Shown one piece after another: positions 57,320 through 64,000 of a DNA stretch of 64,000 nt. The notes beneath the pieces are model-generated. The model was given only the letters and a program-made list of their open reading frames with translations, was not told the origin of the DNA and did not search any database. The stretch lies in assembly GCA_016490735.1 (NCBI GenBank), contig JAEMWC010000984.1, positions 70,001 through 134,000 on the forward strand, given 5' to 3'. The position numbers and the translations under genes are program-made. Every line of letters begins with the position of its first letter. Within the stretch, counting starts at the first letter, position 1. Source of the stretch: Pachyseris speciosa (lineage: Eukaryota > Cnidaria > Anthozoa > Scleractinia > Pachyseridae).

Positions 57320-57832
57320 CTAGAATTGTGGTGGTGGAGGTGGTGATAAACAAAAGAATTGTGATGGTGGTGGTGGTGGAGGAGGAGGAAAACAAAAGAA
57401 TTGTATTGGTGGTGGTGGTGGAGGAGGAGGAAAACAATAGAATTGTGGTGGTGGTGGTGGAGGAGGAGGAAAACAATAGAATTGTGGTGGTGGTGGTGGA
57501 GGAGGAGGAGGAAAACAATAGTATTGTGGTGGTGGTGGTGGTGGTGGTGGAAAACAATAGAATTGTGATGGTGGTGGTGGTGGAGGAGGAGGAAAACAAT
57601 AGTATTGTGGTGGTGGTGGTGGTGGTGGTGGAAAACAATAGAATTGTGGTGGTGGTGGTGGAGGAGGAGGAGGAAAACAATAGAATTGTGGTGGTGGTGG
57701 TGGAGGAGGAGGAGGAAAACAATAGTATTGTGGTGGTGGTGGTGGTGGAGGAGGAGGAAAACAATAGTATTGTGGTGGTGGTGGTGGAGGAGGAAAACCG
57801 CGATTGTTCTTTACTACTCGAGACATGGTCAT
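57320..57832 (-). other. Chimeric ORF: gene A start fused to Pro-rich repeat (1)
   Basis: An open frame of 170 codons begins with gene A's MTMSRVVKNNRGF and, right after that Phe, enters 12 or so PPPPPPP(P)Q(F/Y)(Y/F)CF units. It has gene A's TATA 29 nt upstream, so transcription is conceivable. The repeat part is a by-product of the GGT/GGA array. Whether any protein is made is unknown. Confidence 0.4.
57330..57795. repeat. GGT/GGA compound array 1
   Basis: Tandem units of (GGT)n(GGA)n followed by AAAACAATAGAATTGT, about 36-45 bp each and always a multiple of 3. Confidence 0.95.
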
Positions 57833-57860
57833 AGAATGAATTAAGGATAGTAGGCGCCAG

Positions 57861-57869
57861 TATTTTATA
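57861..57869 (-). promoter_or_regulatory. TATA box upstream of chimeric ORF 1
   Basis: TATAAAATA, a duplicate of 56747-56755, 29 nt before the ATG at 57832. Confidence 0.45.
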
Positions 57870-57884
57870 GAGAGCCCAGCTTAA

Positions 57885-58310
57885 TTACGACCAAAGTTCA
57901 AAGTCGTCTTGGTCTTGTTCCAACACAACTGTTTTACGTTTCTTCCCTGGAGGTAAACCACGAAACTGCACTTTTCTTTTTGTAGAACTCTGACCACTCC
58001 CAGCCTGAGATACTAGATCACCAATAGCTTCTCTACGTGGCTTTGCTAGCGCTGTGTTAACATGATCTCCAGCCAAAACATCTGCAGCGACTACGGCACC
58101 GGTTTGTAACGCCTTTTTGACGAGTACCTTAGCACCTTGTTGTAAATGAGGTATCGCCCAGCGAAACAAACCTTTAAATATGGAACCTAAGCCATATCCC
58201 TGCTGAAATCGGAATCCGTGGACAGCCGTTAAATTACCTCCTTTTTGCTTAGCTTGGTTTAGATAATAGTCTTCGTACAACTTGTTATTTGGAATGTTAA
58301 GTTTCTTCAT
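57885..58310 (-). CDS. Gene B, copy 2
   Basis: An intact 141-codon frame starting MKKLNIPNNKLYEDYYLN. It is almost identical to copy 3 (58960-59385): the visible protein difference is Tyr against Cys at residue 16. It differs from copy 1 at about a dozen residues, including KKLN for KRIY, AVHG for AFHG, AKPR for AKRR and PPGKKRKT for PPRKKRNK. It keeps the amphipathic and basic segments. Copies 2 and 3 therefore arose from each other most recently. Same uncertain virion-protein assignment as copy 1. Confidence 0.65.
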   Translation of the reverse strand: MKKLNIPNNKLYEDYYLNQAKQKGGNLTAVHGFRFQQGYGLGSIFKGLFRWAIPHLQQGAKVLVKKALQTGAVVAADVLAGDHVNTALAKPRREAIGDLVSQAGSGQSSTKRKVQFRGLPPGKKRKTVVLEQDQDDFELWS

Positions 58311-58400
58311 TTTTTAAAGATTCGCTGTTCTGCTCTGACGAAAATGAAGTGTAAGCAACACCTTCCCAAACTGGAATGACATAGTTTCTTGTAGGCGGCT

Positions 58401-58907
58401 TTATATCGATTTCAATATAGTGATAGAACAATAGAATTGTGGTGATGGAGGTGGTGGAAAACAATAGAATTGTGGTGGTGGTGGTGGTGGTGGTGGAAAA
58501 TAATAGAATTGTGGTGGTGGTGGTGGTGGAGGAGGAGGAGGAAAACAATAGAATTGTGGTGGTGGTGGTGGAGGAGGAGGAAAACAATAGAATTGTGGTG
58601 GTGGTGGTGGAGGAGGAGGAAAACAATAGAATTGTGGTGGTGGTGGTGGTGGAGGAGGAGGAAAACAATAGTATTGTGGTGGTGGTGGTGGTGGTGGAAA
58701 ACAATAGAATTGTGGTGGTGGTGGTGGAGGAGGAGGAGGAAAACAATAGAATTGTGGTGGTGGTGGTGGAGGAGGAGGAGGAAAACAATAGTATTGTGGT
58801 GGTGGTGGTGGTGGAGGAGGAGGAAAACAATAGTATTGTGGTGGTGGTGGTGGTGGTGGTGGAGGAGGAAAACCGCGATTGTTCTTTACTACTCGAGACA
58901 TGGTCAT
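58401..58907 (-). other. Chimeric ORF: gene A start fused to Pro-rich repeat (2)
   Basis: 168 codons beginning MTMSRVVKNNRGF then PPPPPPPPPPQYYCF-type units, ending in non-repeat CSITILKSI. The construction is the same as at 57320-57832, with its own TATA copy at 58936-58944. Confidence 0.4.
58440..58872. repeat. GGT/GGA compound array 2
   Basis: About 11 units of (GGT)n(GGA)n-AAAACAATAG(A/T)ATTGT. Unit makeup differs from array 1 in detail, so the arrays have expanded and contracted independently since duplication. Confidence 0.95.
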
Positions 58908-58935
58908 AGAATGAATTAAGGATAGTAGGCGCCAG

Positions 58936-58944
58936 TATTTTATA
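58936..58944 (-). promoter_or_regulatory. TATA box upstream of chimeric ORF 2
   Basis: TATAAAATA, a duplicate of 56747-56755, 29 nt before the ATG at 58907. Confidence 0.45.
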
Positions 58945-58959
58945 GAGAGCCCAGCTTAA

Positions 58960-59385
58960 TTACGACCAAAGTTCAAAGTCGTCTTGGTCTTGTTCCAACA
59001 CAACTGTTTTACGTTTCTTCCCTGGAGGTAAACCACGAAACTGCACTTTTCTTTTTGTAGAACTCTGACCACTCCCAGCCTGAGATACTAGATCACCAAT
59101 AGCTTCTCTACGTGGCTTTGCTAGCGCTGTGTTAACATGATCTCCAGCCAAAACATCTGCAGCGACTACGGCACCGGTTTGTAACGCCTTTTTGACGAGT
59201 ACCTTAGCACCTTGTTGTAAATGAGGTATCGCCCAGCGAAACAAACCTTTAAATATGGAACCTAAGCCATATCCCTGCTGAAATCGGAATCCGTGGACAG
59301 CCGTTAAATTACCTCCTTTTTGCTTAGCTTGGTTTAGATAACAGTCTTCGTACAACTTGTTATTTGGAATGTTAAGTTTCTTCAT
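58960..59385 (-). CDS. Gene B, copy 3
   Basis: An intact 141-codon frame starting MKKLNIPNNKLYEDCYLN, near-identical to copy 2 (see there). Upstream, the flank with ATATCGATTTCAATATAG and GGCGGCTTTATATCG is shared by all three copies, so each B gene carries the same 5' flank and then a GGT/GGA array. Starts are 1113 bp (copy 1 to 2) and 1075 bp (copy 2 to 3) apart; the difference lies mostly in array length. Confidence 0.65.
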   Translation of the reverse strand: MKKLNIPNNKLYEDCYLNQAKQKGGNLTAVHGFRFQQGYGLGSIFKGLFRWAIPHLQQGAKVLVKKALQTGAVVAADVLAGDHVNTALAKPRREAIGDLVSQAGSGQSSTKRKVQFRGLPPGKKRKTVVLEQDQDDFELWS

Positions 59386-59514
59386 TTTTTAAAGATTCGC
59401 TGTTCTGCTCTGACGAAAATGAAGTGTAAGCAACACCTTCCCAAACTGGAATGACATAGTTTCTTGTAGGCGGCTTTATATCGATTTCAATATAGTGATA
59501 GAACAATAGAATTG

Positions 59515-61050
59515 TGGTGATGGAGGTGGTGGAAAACAATAGAATTGTGGTGGTGGTGGTGGTGGTGGTGGAAAACAATAGAATTGTGGTGGTGGTGGTG
59601 GTGGAGGAGGAGGAGGAAAACAATAGAATTGTGGTGGTGGTGGTGGTGGTGGAGGAGGAGGAAAACAATAGAATTGTGGTGGTGGTGGTGGTGGTGGAGG
59701 AGGAGGAAAACAATAGAATTGTGGTGGTGGTGGTGGAGGAGGAGGAGGAAAACAATAGAATTGTGGTGGTGGTGGTGGTGGAGGAGGAGGAAAACAATAG
59801 AATTGTGGTGGTGGTGGTGGTGGTGGTGGTGGTGGAAAACAATAGAATTGTGGTGGTGGTGGTGGAGGAGGAGGAGGAAAACAATAGAATTGTGGTGGTG
59901 GTGGTGGTGGTGGAGGAGGAGGAAAACAATAGAATTGTGGTGGTGGTGGTGGTGGTGGTGGAAAACAATAGAATTGTGGTGGTGGTGGTGGAGGAGGAGG
60001 AGGAAAACAATAGAATTGTGGTGGTGGTGGTGGAGGAGGAGGAGGAAAACAATAGTATTGTGGTGGTGGTGGTGGTGGAGGAGGAGGAAAACAATAGAAT
60101 TGTGGTGGTGGTGGTGGAAAACAATAGAATTGTGGTGGTGGTGGTGGTGGTGGAGGAGGAGGAGGAAAACAATAGAATTGTGGTGGTGGTGGTGGAAAAC
60201 AATAGAATTGTGGTGGTGGTGGTGGAGGAGGAGGAGGAAAACAATAGAATTGTGGTGGTGGTGGTGGAGGAGGAGGAAAACAATAGAATTGTGGTGGTGG
60301 TGGTGGAGGAGGAGGAAAACAATAGAATTGTGGTGGTGGTGGTGGTGGTGGAGGAGGAGGAAAACAATAGAATTGTGGTGGTGGTGGTGGTGGAGGAGGA
60401 GGAAAACAATAGAATTGTGGTGGTGGTGGTGGAGGAGGAGGAAAACAATAGAATTGTGGTGGTGGTGGTGGAGGAGGAGGAAAACAATAGAATTGTGGTG
60501 GTGGTGGTGGTGGTGGAGGAGGAGGAAAACAATAGAATTGTGGTGGTGGTGGTGGTGGAGGAGGAGGAAAACAATAGAATTGTGGTGGTGGTGGTGGAGG
60601 AGGAGGAAAACAATAGAATTGTGGTGGTGGTGGTGGAGGAGGAGGAGGAAAACAATAGAATTGTGGTGGTGATGGTGGTGGTGGAGGAGGAGGAAAACAA
60701 TAGAATTGTGGTGGTGGTGGTGGTGGAGGAGGAGGAAAACAATAGAATTGTGGTGGTGGTGGTGGAGGAGGAGGAAAACAATAGAATTGTGGTGGTGGTG
60801 GTGGAGGAGGAGGAGGAAAACAATAGAATTGTGGTGGTGGTGGTGGTGGTGGAGGAGGAGGAAAACAATAGAATTGTGGTGGTGGTGGTGGTGGAGGAGG
60901 AGGAAAACAATAGAATTGTGGTGGTGGTGCTGGAGGAGGAGGAAAACAATAGAATTGTGGTGGTGGTGGTGGTGGTGGAGGAGGAGGAAAACTAGAATTG
61001 TGGTGGTTGTGGTGGTGGTGGTGGTTGTGGTGGAGGAGGAAAACAATAGA
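59515..61050. repeat. GGT/GGA compound array 3, 1.5 kb
   Basis: About 36 units of 27-54 bp, (GGT)5-10(GGA)0-5 followed by AAAACAATAGAATTGT. All lengths are multiples of 3. The right half (about 60.23-60.95 kb) is a higher-order array: four successive groups of four units with the same size order (42, 45, 39, 39 bp, with occasional +3). Five of six reading frames are open for most of its length. Confidence 0.95.
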
Positions 61051-61068
61051 ATTTTTGTGGCTGAAGCC

Positions 61069-61075
61069 TATATAA
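61069..61075 (+). promoter_or_regulatory. TATA box of the C2H2-ATPase gene
   Basis: TATATAA, 54 nt upstream of the ATG at 61129, just outside array 3. It marks the start of the rightward genes. Confidence 0.45.
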
Positions 61076-61128
61076 TTGTGAAACATTACACATTTTCTTA
61101 GTTGATGTTAAGCTTCGATTCAGTTGAC

Positions 61129-61248
61129 ATGAGTTGTTTCTGTCCTGTTTGTCAAAAGGGTTTTTCCAGAAAAGATAGTATGCAAAGACACATGAACAGT
61201 AAACACAATAATTATTCCGGTGTCACTCCAGTTATACCGATGTCTTAA
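61129..61248 (+). pseudogene. C2H2 zinc finger N-terminal to the ATPase
   Basis: Thirty-nine codons (MSCFCPVCQKGF...) with Cys5, Cys8, His21 and His26 in C-x2-C-x12-H-x4-H spacing, a classical zinc finger. It is followed by a TAA at 61246-61248. The ATPase domain continues in the same frame 7 codons later, so this is most simply the N-terminus of the ATPase gene cut by a stop. Confidence 0.6.
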
Positions 61249-61269
61249 GAAAAGTGTCAGCGGTTTCAA

Positions 61270-61530
61270 ATGGTTCATCCATTTACCTGCATGGTTGCAG
61301 GGATGACTGGCTCGGGAAAAACGTTCTGGTTGCAATCACTGTTACAACAAGCTCAAAACGTTATTTATCAGCCACCGGAGAGAATAATCTGGTGTTATTC
61401 ACAGTGGCAACCCGCTTACCTTCAGTTATTGATGATGATACCGACAATCGAATTTGTCAAGGGGATTCCGCCTTCTCTATTTGGATGTCAACATACGCAA
61501 CTTGATTGTCATGGACGACCAAATGATTGA
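61270..61530 (+). pseudogene. FtsK/HerA-type packaging ATPase, N-terminal part
   Basis: The frame from 61270 starts MVHPFTCM and contains the Walker A loop GMTGSGKT at residues 11-18, then hydrophobic strand and WCYSQWQPAYLQLL. Genes of this kind pump DNA into capsids in Maverick/Polinton, adintovirus and large DNA viruses of the PRD1-adenovirus lineage. The frame leaves the homologous register near 61465-61485 and ends at 61530; the second half lies in the +1 frame. It is broken by an upstream stop and a frameshift, hence not functional as is. Confidence 0.75.
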
Positions 61531-61951
61531 AGCAGGAAGTGATAATCGGATCGTGAATTTGTTTACACAGGGATCCCACCATGGAAACCTGAGCGTTATT
61601 TACATTGTACAAAATCTGTTTCACCAAGGCAAAGGCAACCGAAGCGTTAGCTTAAACAGTCATTACTTGGTCCTTTTCAAGAATCCTCGGGATAAACTGC
61701 AGATTTTGACTTTAACCAAACAAATGTACCCAAGACAAACTGCTTTGTTTTTAAAAGAGTACGAAGAAACGGTGCGAAGACCATTTGGGTATCTTTTTGT
61801 TGATCTCAAGCCAACGACTCCAGATAGTTGCAGATTGCAAACAAATGTATTACCTGGCGAAGAAAGATTCGGCAAAGCGTTCGAAGAGAGTAACATTTCC
61901 CAGAAACTGCTCCAGTATCTCAAGCAGCAAACCCAGATGGTCCCCCCGTAA
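61454..61951 (+). pseudogene. FtsK/HerA-type packaging ATPase, C-terminal part
   Basis: A 165-codon frame with Walker B NLIVMDDQM (residues 16-24) and a sensor-like SVIYIVQN followed by LFHQG, then LVLFKNPRDKLQILTLTKQM. These follow Walker A at normal spacing for the family. The first dozen codons are probably out of register. It reads to VPP then stop at 61949-61951, close to where the next gene begins. Confidence 0.75.
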
Positions 61952-61959
61952 TTCCGGAG

Positions 61960-62463
61960 ATGCAGCGCATTCAGAATAATATGCATAACCTTCTGTATCG
62001 TACAAACCTTGGAGACGACGAAAGAGCGAGGCAGTACATGCAGTTGCAAAACAAGTTTTTAACATATAAACACCAGTTCAATTCCTTAACACCTGAAGCA
62101 ACAGTTCTGCCTCAACCTCAAGGGCGGGAACACATTTCTAAAGAGGCTATGGTAAACAATTTGCCAACTGTGCCACCGACTCCAGGCCAAGCGCCAGCAT
62201 TTGAACCAACGGTAAAGGAACCAGCCCCACACCCCTTATCTACTATGGCAACCGCCACGCCCGCACCTCCCTCCCTCCCTCCCTCCGTCGATCTTGACAC
62301 CCCCTCCCACAGTCGAAACGCTGTCGCCAGCAAGGAAGCGTAAACGCCCACAATTGAAATTTGTAAATTACATGAACGATGAACCGAAAAGCCTTCAAGA
62401 CGATCTCAACGTTTACCCAGGAAGGCACCTTACAAGTATTCCAAATATCAAGAAGACGATTGA
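61960..62463 (+). pseudogene. Basic-tailed protein downstream of the ATPase
   Basis: Starting MQRIQNNMHNLLYRTNLG (61960; a start slightly upstream, overlapping the ATPase end, is possible), a helical N-terminal part is followed by a Pro/Thr-rich linker, broken at a CCCT-repeat near 62263-62340. The C-terminal part continues in another frame with a basic PARKRKRPQ motif and FVNYMNDEP, then slips again near 62385 toward a basic, Tyr-rich end closing at TGA 62461-62463. A Lys/Arg-rich tail suggests nucleic-acid or nuclear targeting. The family is not known to me beyond its recurrent position after the ATPase. Confidence 0.5.
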
Positions 62464-62513
62464 TTTTTCCTCCACACGAAGTTCAAGAGGATGACTGACG
62501 TATTGTTATTGTT

Positions 62514-63433
62514 CTGTATTGTTTTTGTATTCCCTGAGAAAAGGCAATGGGCGCGATCCATTTGGGCAAAAATTTCGGTTTGAATTTCCGAAATACTCAG
62601 GTGTCAAATGGAACGGTTTTTTCCACTTCAGAAAACCGGTCTCGTCCCATTGGCAAACGCAGATTCCGCCATCTTGCCTTCCACATCTGACAGCAAAGGA
62701 AACTGGGGGAGCCGAGCGTCTCACCGAAATGAAATACCAAATGGAACAGAAAATTTCCGGTAATTCCGATATTTCGGGAAAATGGACAACCTCGAGAGGT
62801 TAACCAAAATTTTAGAGATGAACTTTCTGGAAATTACCGTTCCATTTACCTCTGAAACGAAAATTCCGGAATTTTTGATCAAATGGATCGCGCCCAATCA
62901 AGTTTATGTTTGTCTCTCAAGAAACGTGTAATTCATATTAGTCGCGTGTTTATATTGATCGTTCCAACAACTTAACCCGTCTATTGTCGTTGTTAAATGG
63001 TAGAAGGTTGTCCCAAGGGCTTTTTTACTATAGAGTTCCTATGCAAATATAGTGCAGTTTGGATCACTAGTTTTGAATAATTAGTGACTAACGGAGCGGA
63101 AAAGTTAAAGCTAGCTAAGTCGAACTTAATTTATAGGCGAAACTGTTAACACTTTCGGAAAATGGAACGATAATCTCGAAGATAATTTTCTAGCAAACGA
63201 ATTGTTAAAGTCACGCTACCAACGTAAAGAGCGCTTTTATTTTGAAAATATCATAAAGTCCTCAATAAACCAATCAGGGTTAAAAGAACCCGGGCAAGCC
63301 TGGGCAGGTCTATTGTTGCTATTGTGGTAGAGTGACGCTCATTAGTATGCCTATCCACTTATTAGTATGGAGGAAGACAGGGGAAGACAACGGAAGACAG
63401 CAACGGGGTTAATTCTGCTGAGCATACACTACT
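62514..63433. repeat. Right terminal inverted repeat
   Basis: The reverse complement matches 54827-55440; it is longer because of a nested 347-bp MITE plus 3-bp duplication. Its outer end reads AGTAGTGTATG when read inward. Confidence 0.9.
62549..62895. mobile_element. 347-bp MITE nested in the right TIR
   Basis: The ends are inverted copies (GGGCGCGATCCATTTG, with similarity continuing to CAAAAATT-CCGG). AAT flanks both sides (62546-62548, 62896-62898). The left TIR (about 55407) lacks it and supplies the empty site. A 3-bp duplication with GGG ends suits a PIF/Harbinger or similar family. No coding capacity. Confidence 0.85.
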
Positions 63434-64000
63434 GGTTAGGGTTAGTTGGGTAAGATTTATTACCCTTTCCGTATGTTTTGCTAATTGATTGACCGTGATT
63501 TTAGCTTCGGCAATCTCGTAAATATGGGGAATTCCAAGAGGTATTTCTTACCCTAATCTTTTGCAGAGGCTTCAATTTTGGGTCTCTCTAGGGTTAGGGT
63601 TAGTTGGGGTAAGATTTTTTACCCTTTGCGCATGCTTTGCTTAATTATTGACTTTCACTTCAGCTTTGGGCATCTCTTACATATGAGGAATTCCAAAAGT
63701 TTTGTCTAACCCTAAGCTTTTGCAGAGGTTTCCAATTTTGGGTCTTGTTAGGGTTACGGTTATTTGGGTAAGATTTTTTACCCTTTGGGTATGTTTTTCT
63801 TAATGATTGGCTTTAACTTCAGCTTTGGGCGTCTCTTACATATGGAGAATTCCAATAGTTTTGTCAAACCCTAAGCTTTTGCAGAGGTTTGCAGTTTGGG
63901 TCTTGTTAGGGTTAGGATTATTTGGGTAAGATTTTTTACCCTTTCCGTATGTTTTGCTGAATGATTGACTTTCATTTCAACTTTGGGGATGTCCTAAATA
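63434..64000 (-). repeat. 160-bp satellite, continuation of block 3
   Basis: The satellite resumes directly after the right TIR (GGTTAGGGTTAGTTGGG) in the same orientation as 49438-54826 and runs off the window end. Confidence 0.95.

Larger units (their letters stand above)
54827..63433. mobile_element. Maverick/Polinton-like (adintovirus-like) element, 8.6 kb, degenerate
   Basis: A complete insertion bounded by long terminal inverted repeats (54827-55440 and 62514-63433) that begin AGTAGT. It is flanked by GTTTAG (54821-54826) and GGTTAG (63434-63439), a 6-bp target duplication with one difference. Polintons are known for 6-bp duplications, ends beginning AG and long TIRs. Minus-strand genes are a zinc protein, A, and B in three copies; plus-strand genes are a C2H2-ATPase and a basic protein. 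No PolB, integrase, protease or hexon is visible, and 8.6 kb is short against the usual 15-20 kb. It looks like a non-autonomous or deleted copy, with multiple stops and frameshifts. It is an old animal virus-like element, described only. Confidence 0.8.

Noticed and set aside
59372..61086. Frames of more than 490 codons (Ser/Thr, His/Leu, Val/Glu, Trp/Arg rich)
   Set aside because: Products of the GGT/GGA array in other frames; no non-repeat domain, and all are mutually overlapping.
54827..63433. Complete, active virus-like element
   Set aside because: Stops and frameshifts break most genes, the TIRs have diverged, and core replication and capsid genes are not visible.

Overview
The window looks like nuclear DNA of a cnidarian, most likely an anthozoan such as a coral. 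This is an inference. It rests on small intron-containing class A GPCR genes in a tandem family, a repeat load of tRNA-derived SINEs, CR1/Jockey-type LINE tails, short foldback DNA transposons and a Ty3/gypsy copy, and a satellite carrying TTAGGG-type motifs. No bacterial gene organisation is visible.

From 1 to about 35.3 kb lie four class A (rhodopsin-like) GPCR genes. Each has two coding exons split by a phase-1 intron just after TM3/ICL2: GPCR1 (3931-1733, minus), GPCR2 (19378-17507, minus), GPCR3 (29830-22636, minus, 6.3 kb intron) and GPCR4 (33665-35299, plus). GPCR2 and GPCR3 sit in a tandem segmental duplication (about 17.04-21.64 kb and 22.46-31.70 kb). Comparing the two copies gives ready-made empty sites for several transposons. 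Most of the DNA between the genes is non-coding and full of decayed repeats: a TTAA-flanked 655-bp element, several foldback MITEs, LINE tails, and SINEs at 31.8 and 35.9 kb. GPCR3's intron holds a Harbinger-like insertion with an MADF-like relic, a LINE tail and a 5'-truncated Ty3/gypsy element.

From 36.3 to 37.4 kb there is a broken LINE reverse transcriptase. It is followed by a satellite array of a roughly 160-bp monomer, from about 37.48 kb to the window end, with EcoRI, NdeI and HindIII sites and telomere-like (CCCTAA)n cores. The array changes orientation near 38.18 kb and 49.44 kb and shows local higher-order repeats.

The most interesting object is an 8.6-kb element at 54827-63433 inserted into the satellite. 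It has terminal inverted repeats of about 0.6 kb starting AGTAGT, flanked by GTTTAG/GGTTAG (a probable 6-bp target-site duplication). Its gene remnants resemble those of Maverick/Polinton (adintovirus-like) elements: a C2H2 finger followed by an FtsK/HerA-type packaging ATPase and a basic-tailed protein on the plus strand, and two small virion-type proteins (A, B) and a cysteine-rich zinc protein on the minus strand. No polymerase, integrase, protease or hexon gene is visible, and most of the genes carry stops or frameshifts. Gene B is intact in three tandem copies, and the segments between copies are large GGT/GGA arrays. Two of these arrays are fused in frame to the promoter and first 13 codons of gene A. 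That segmental amplification is the best candidate for something undescribed here.
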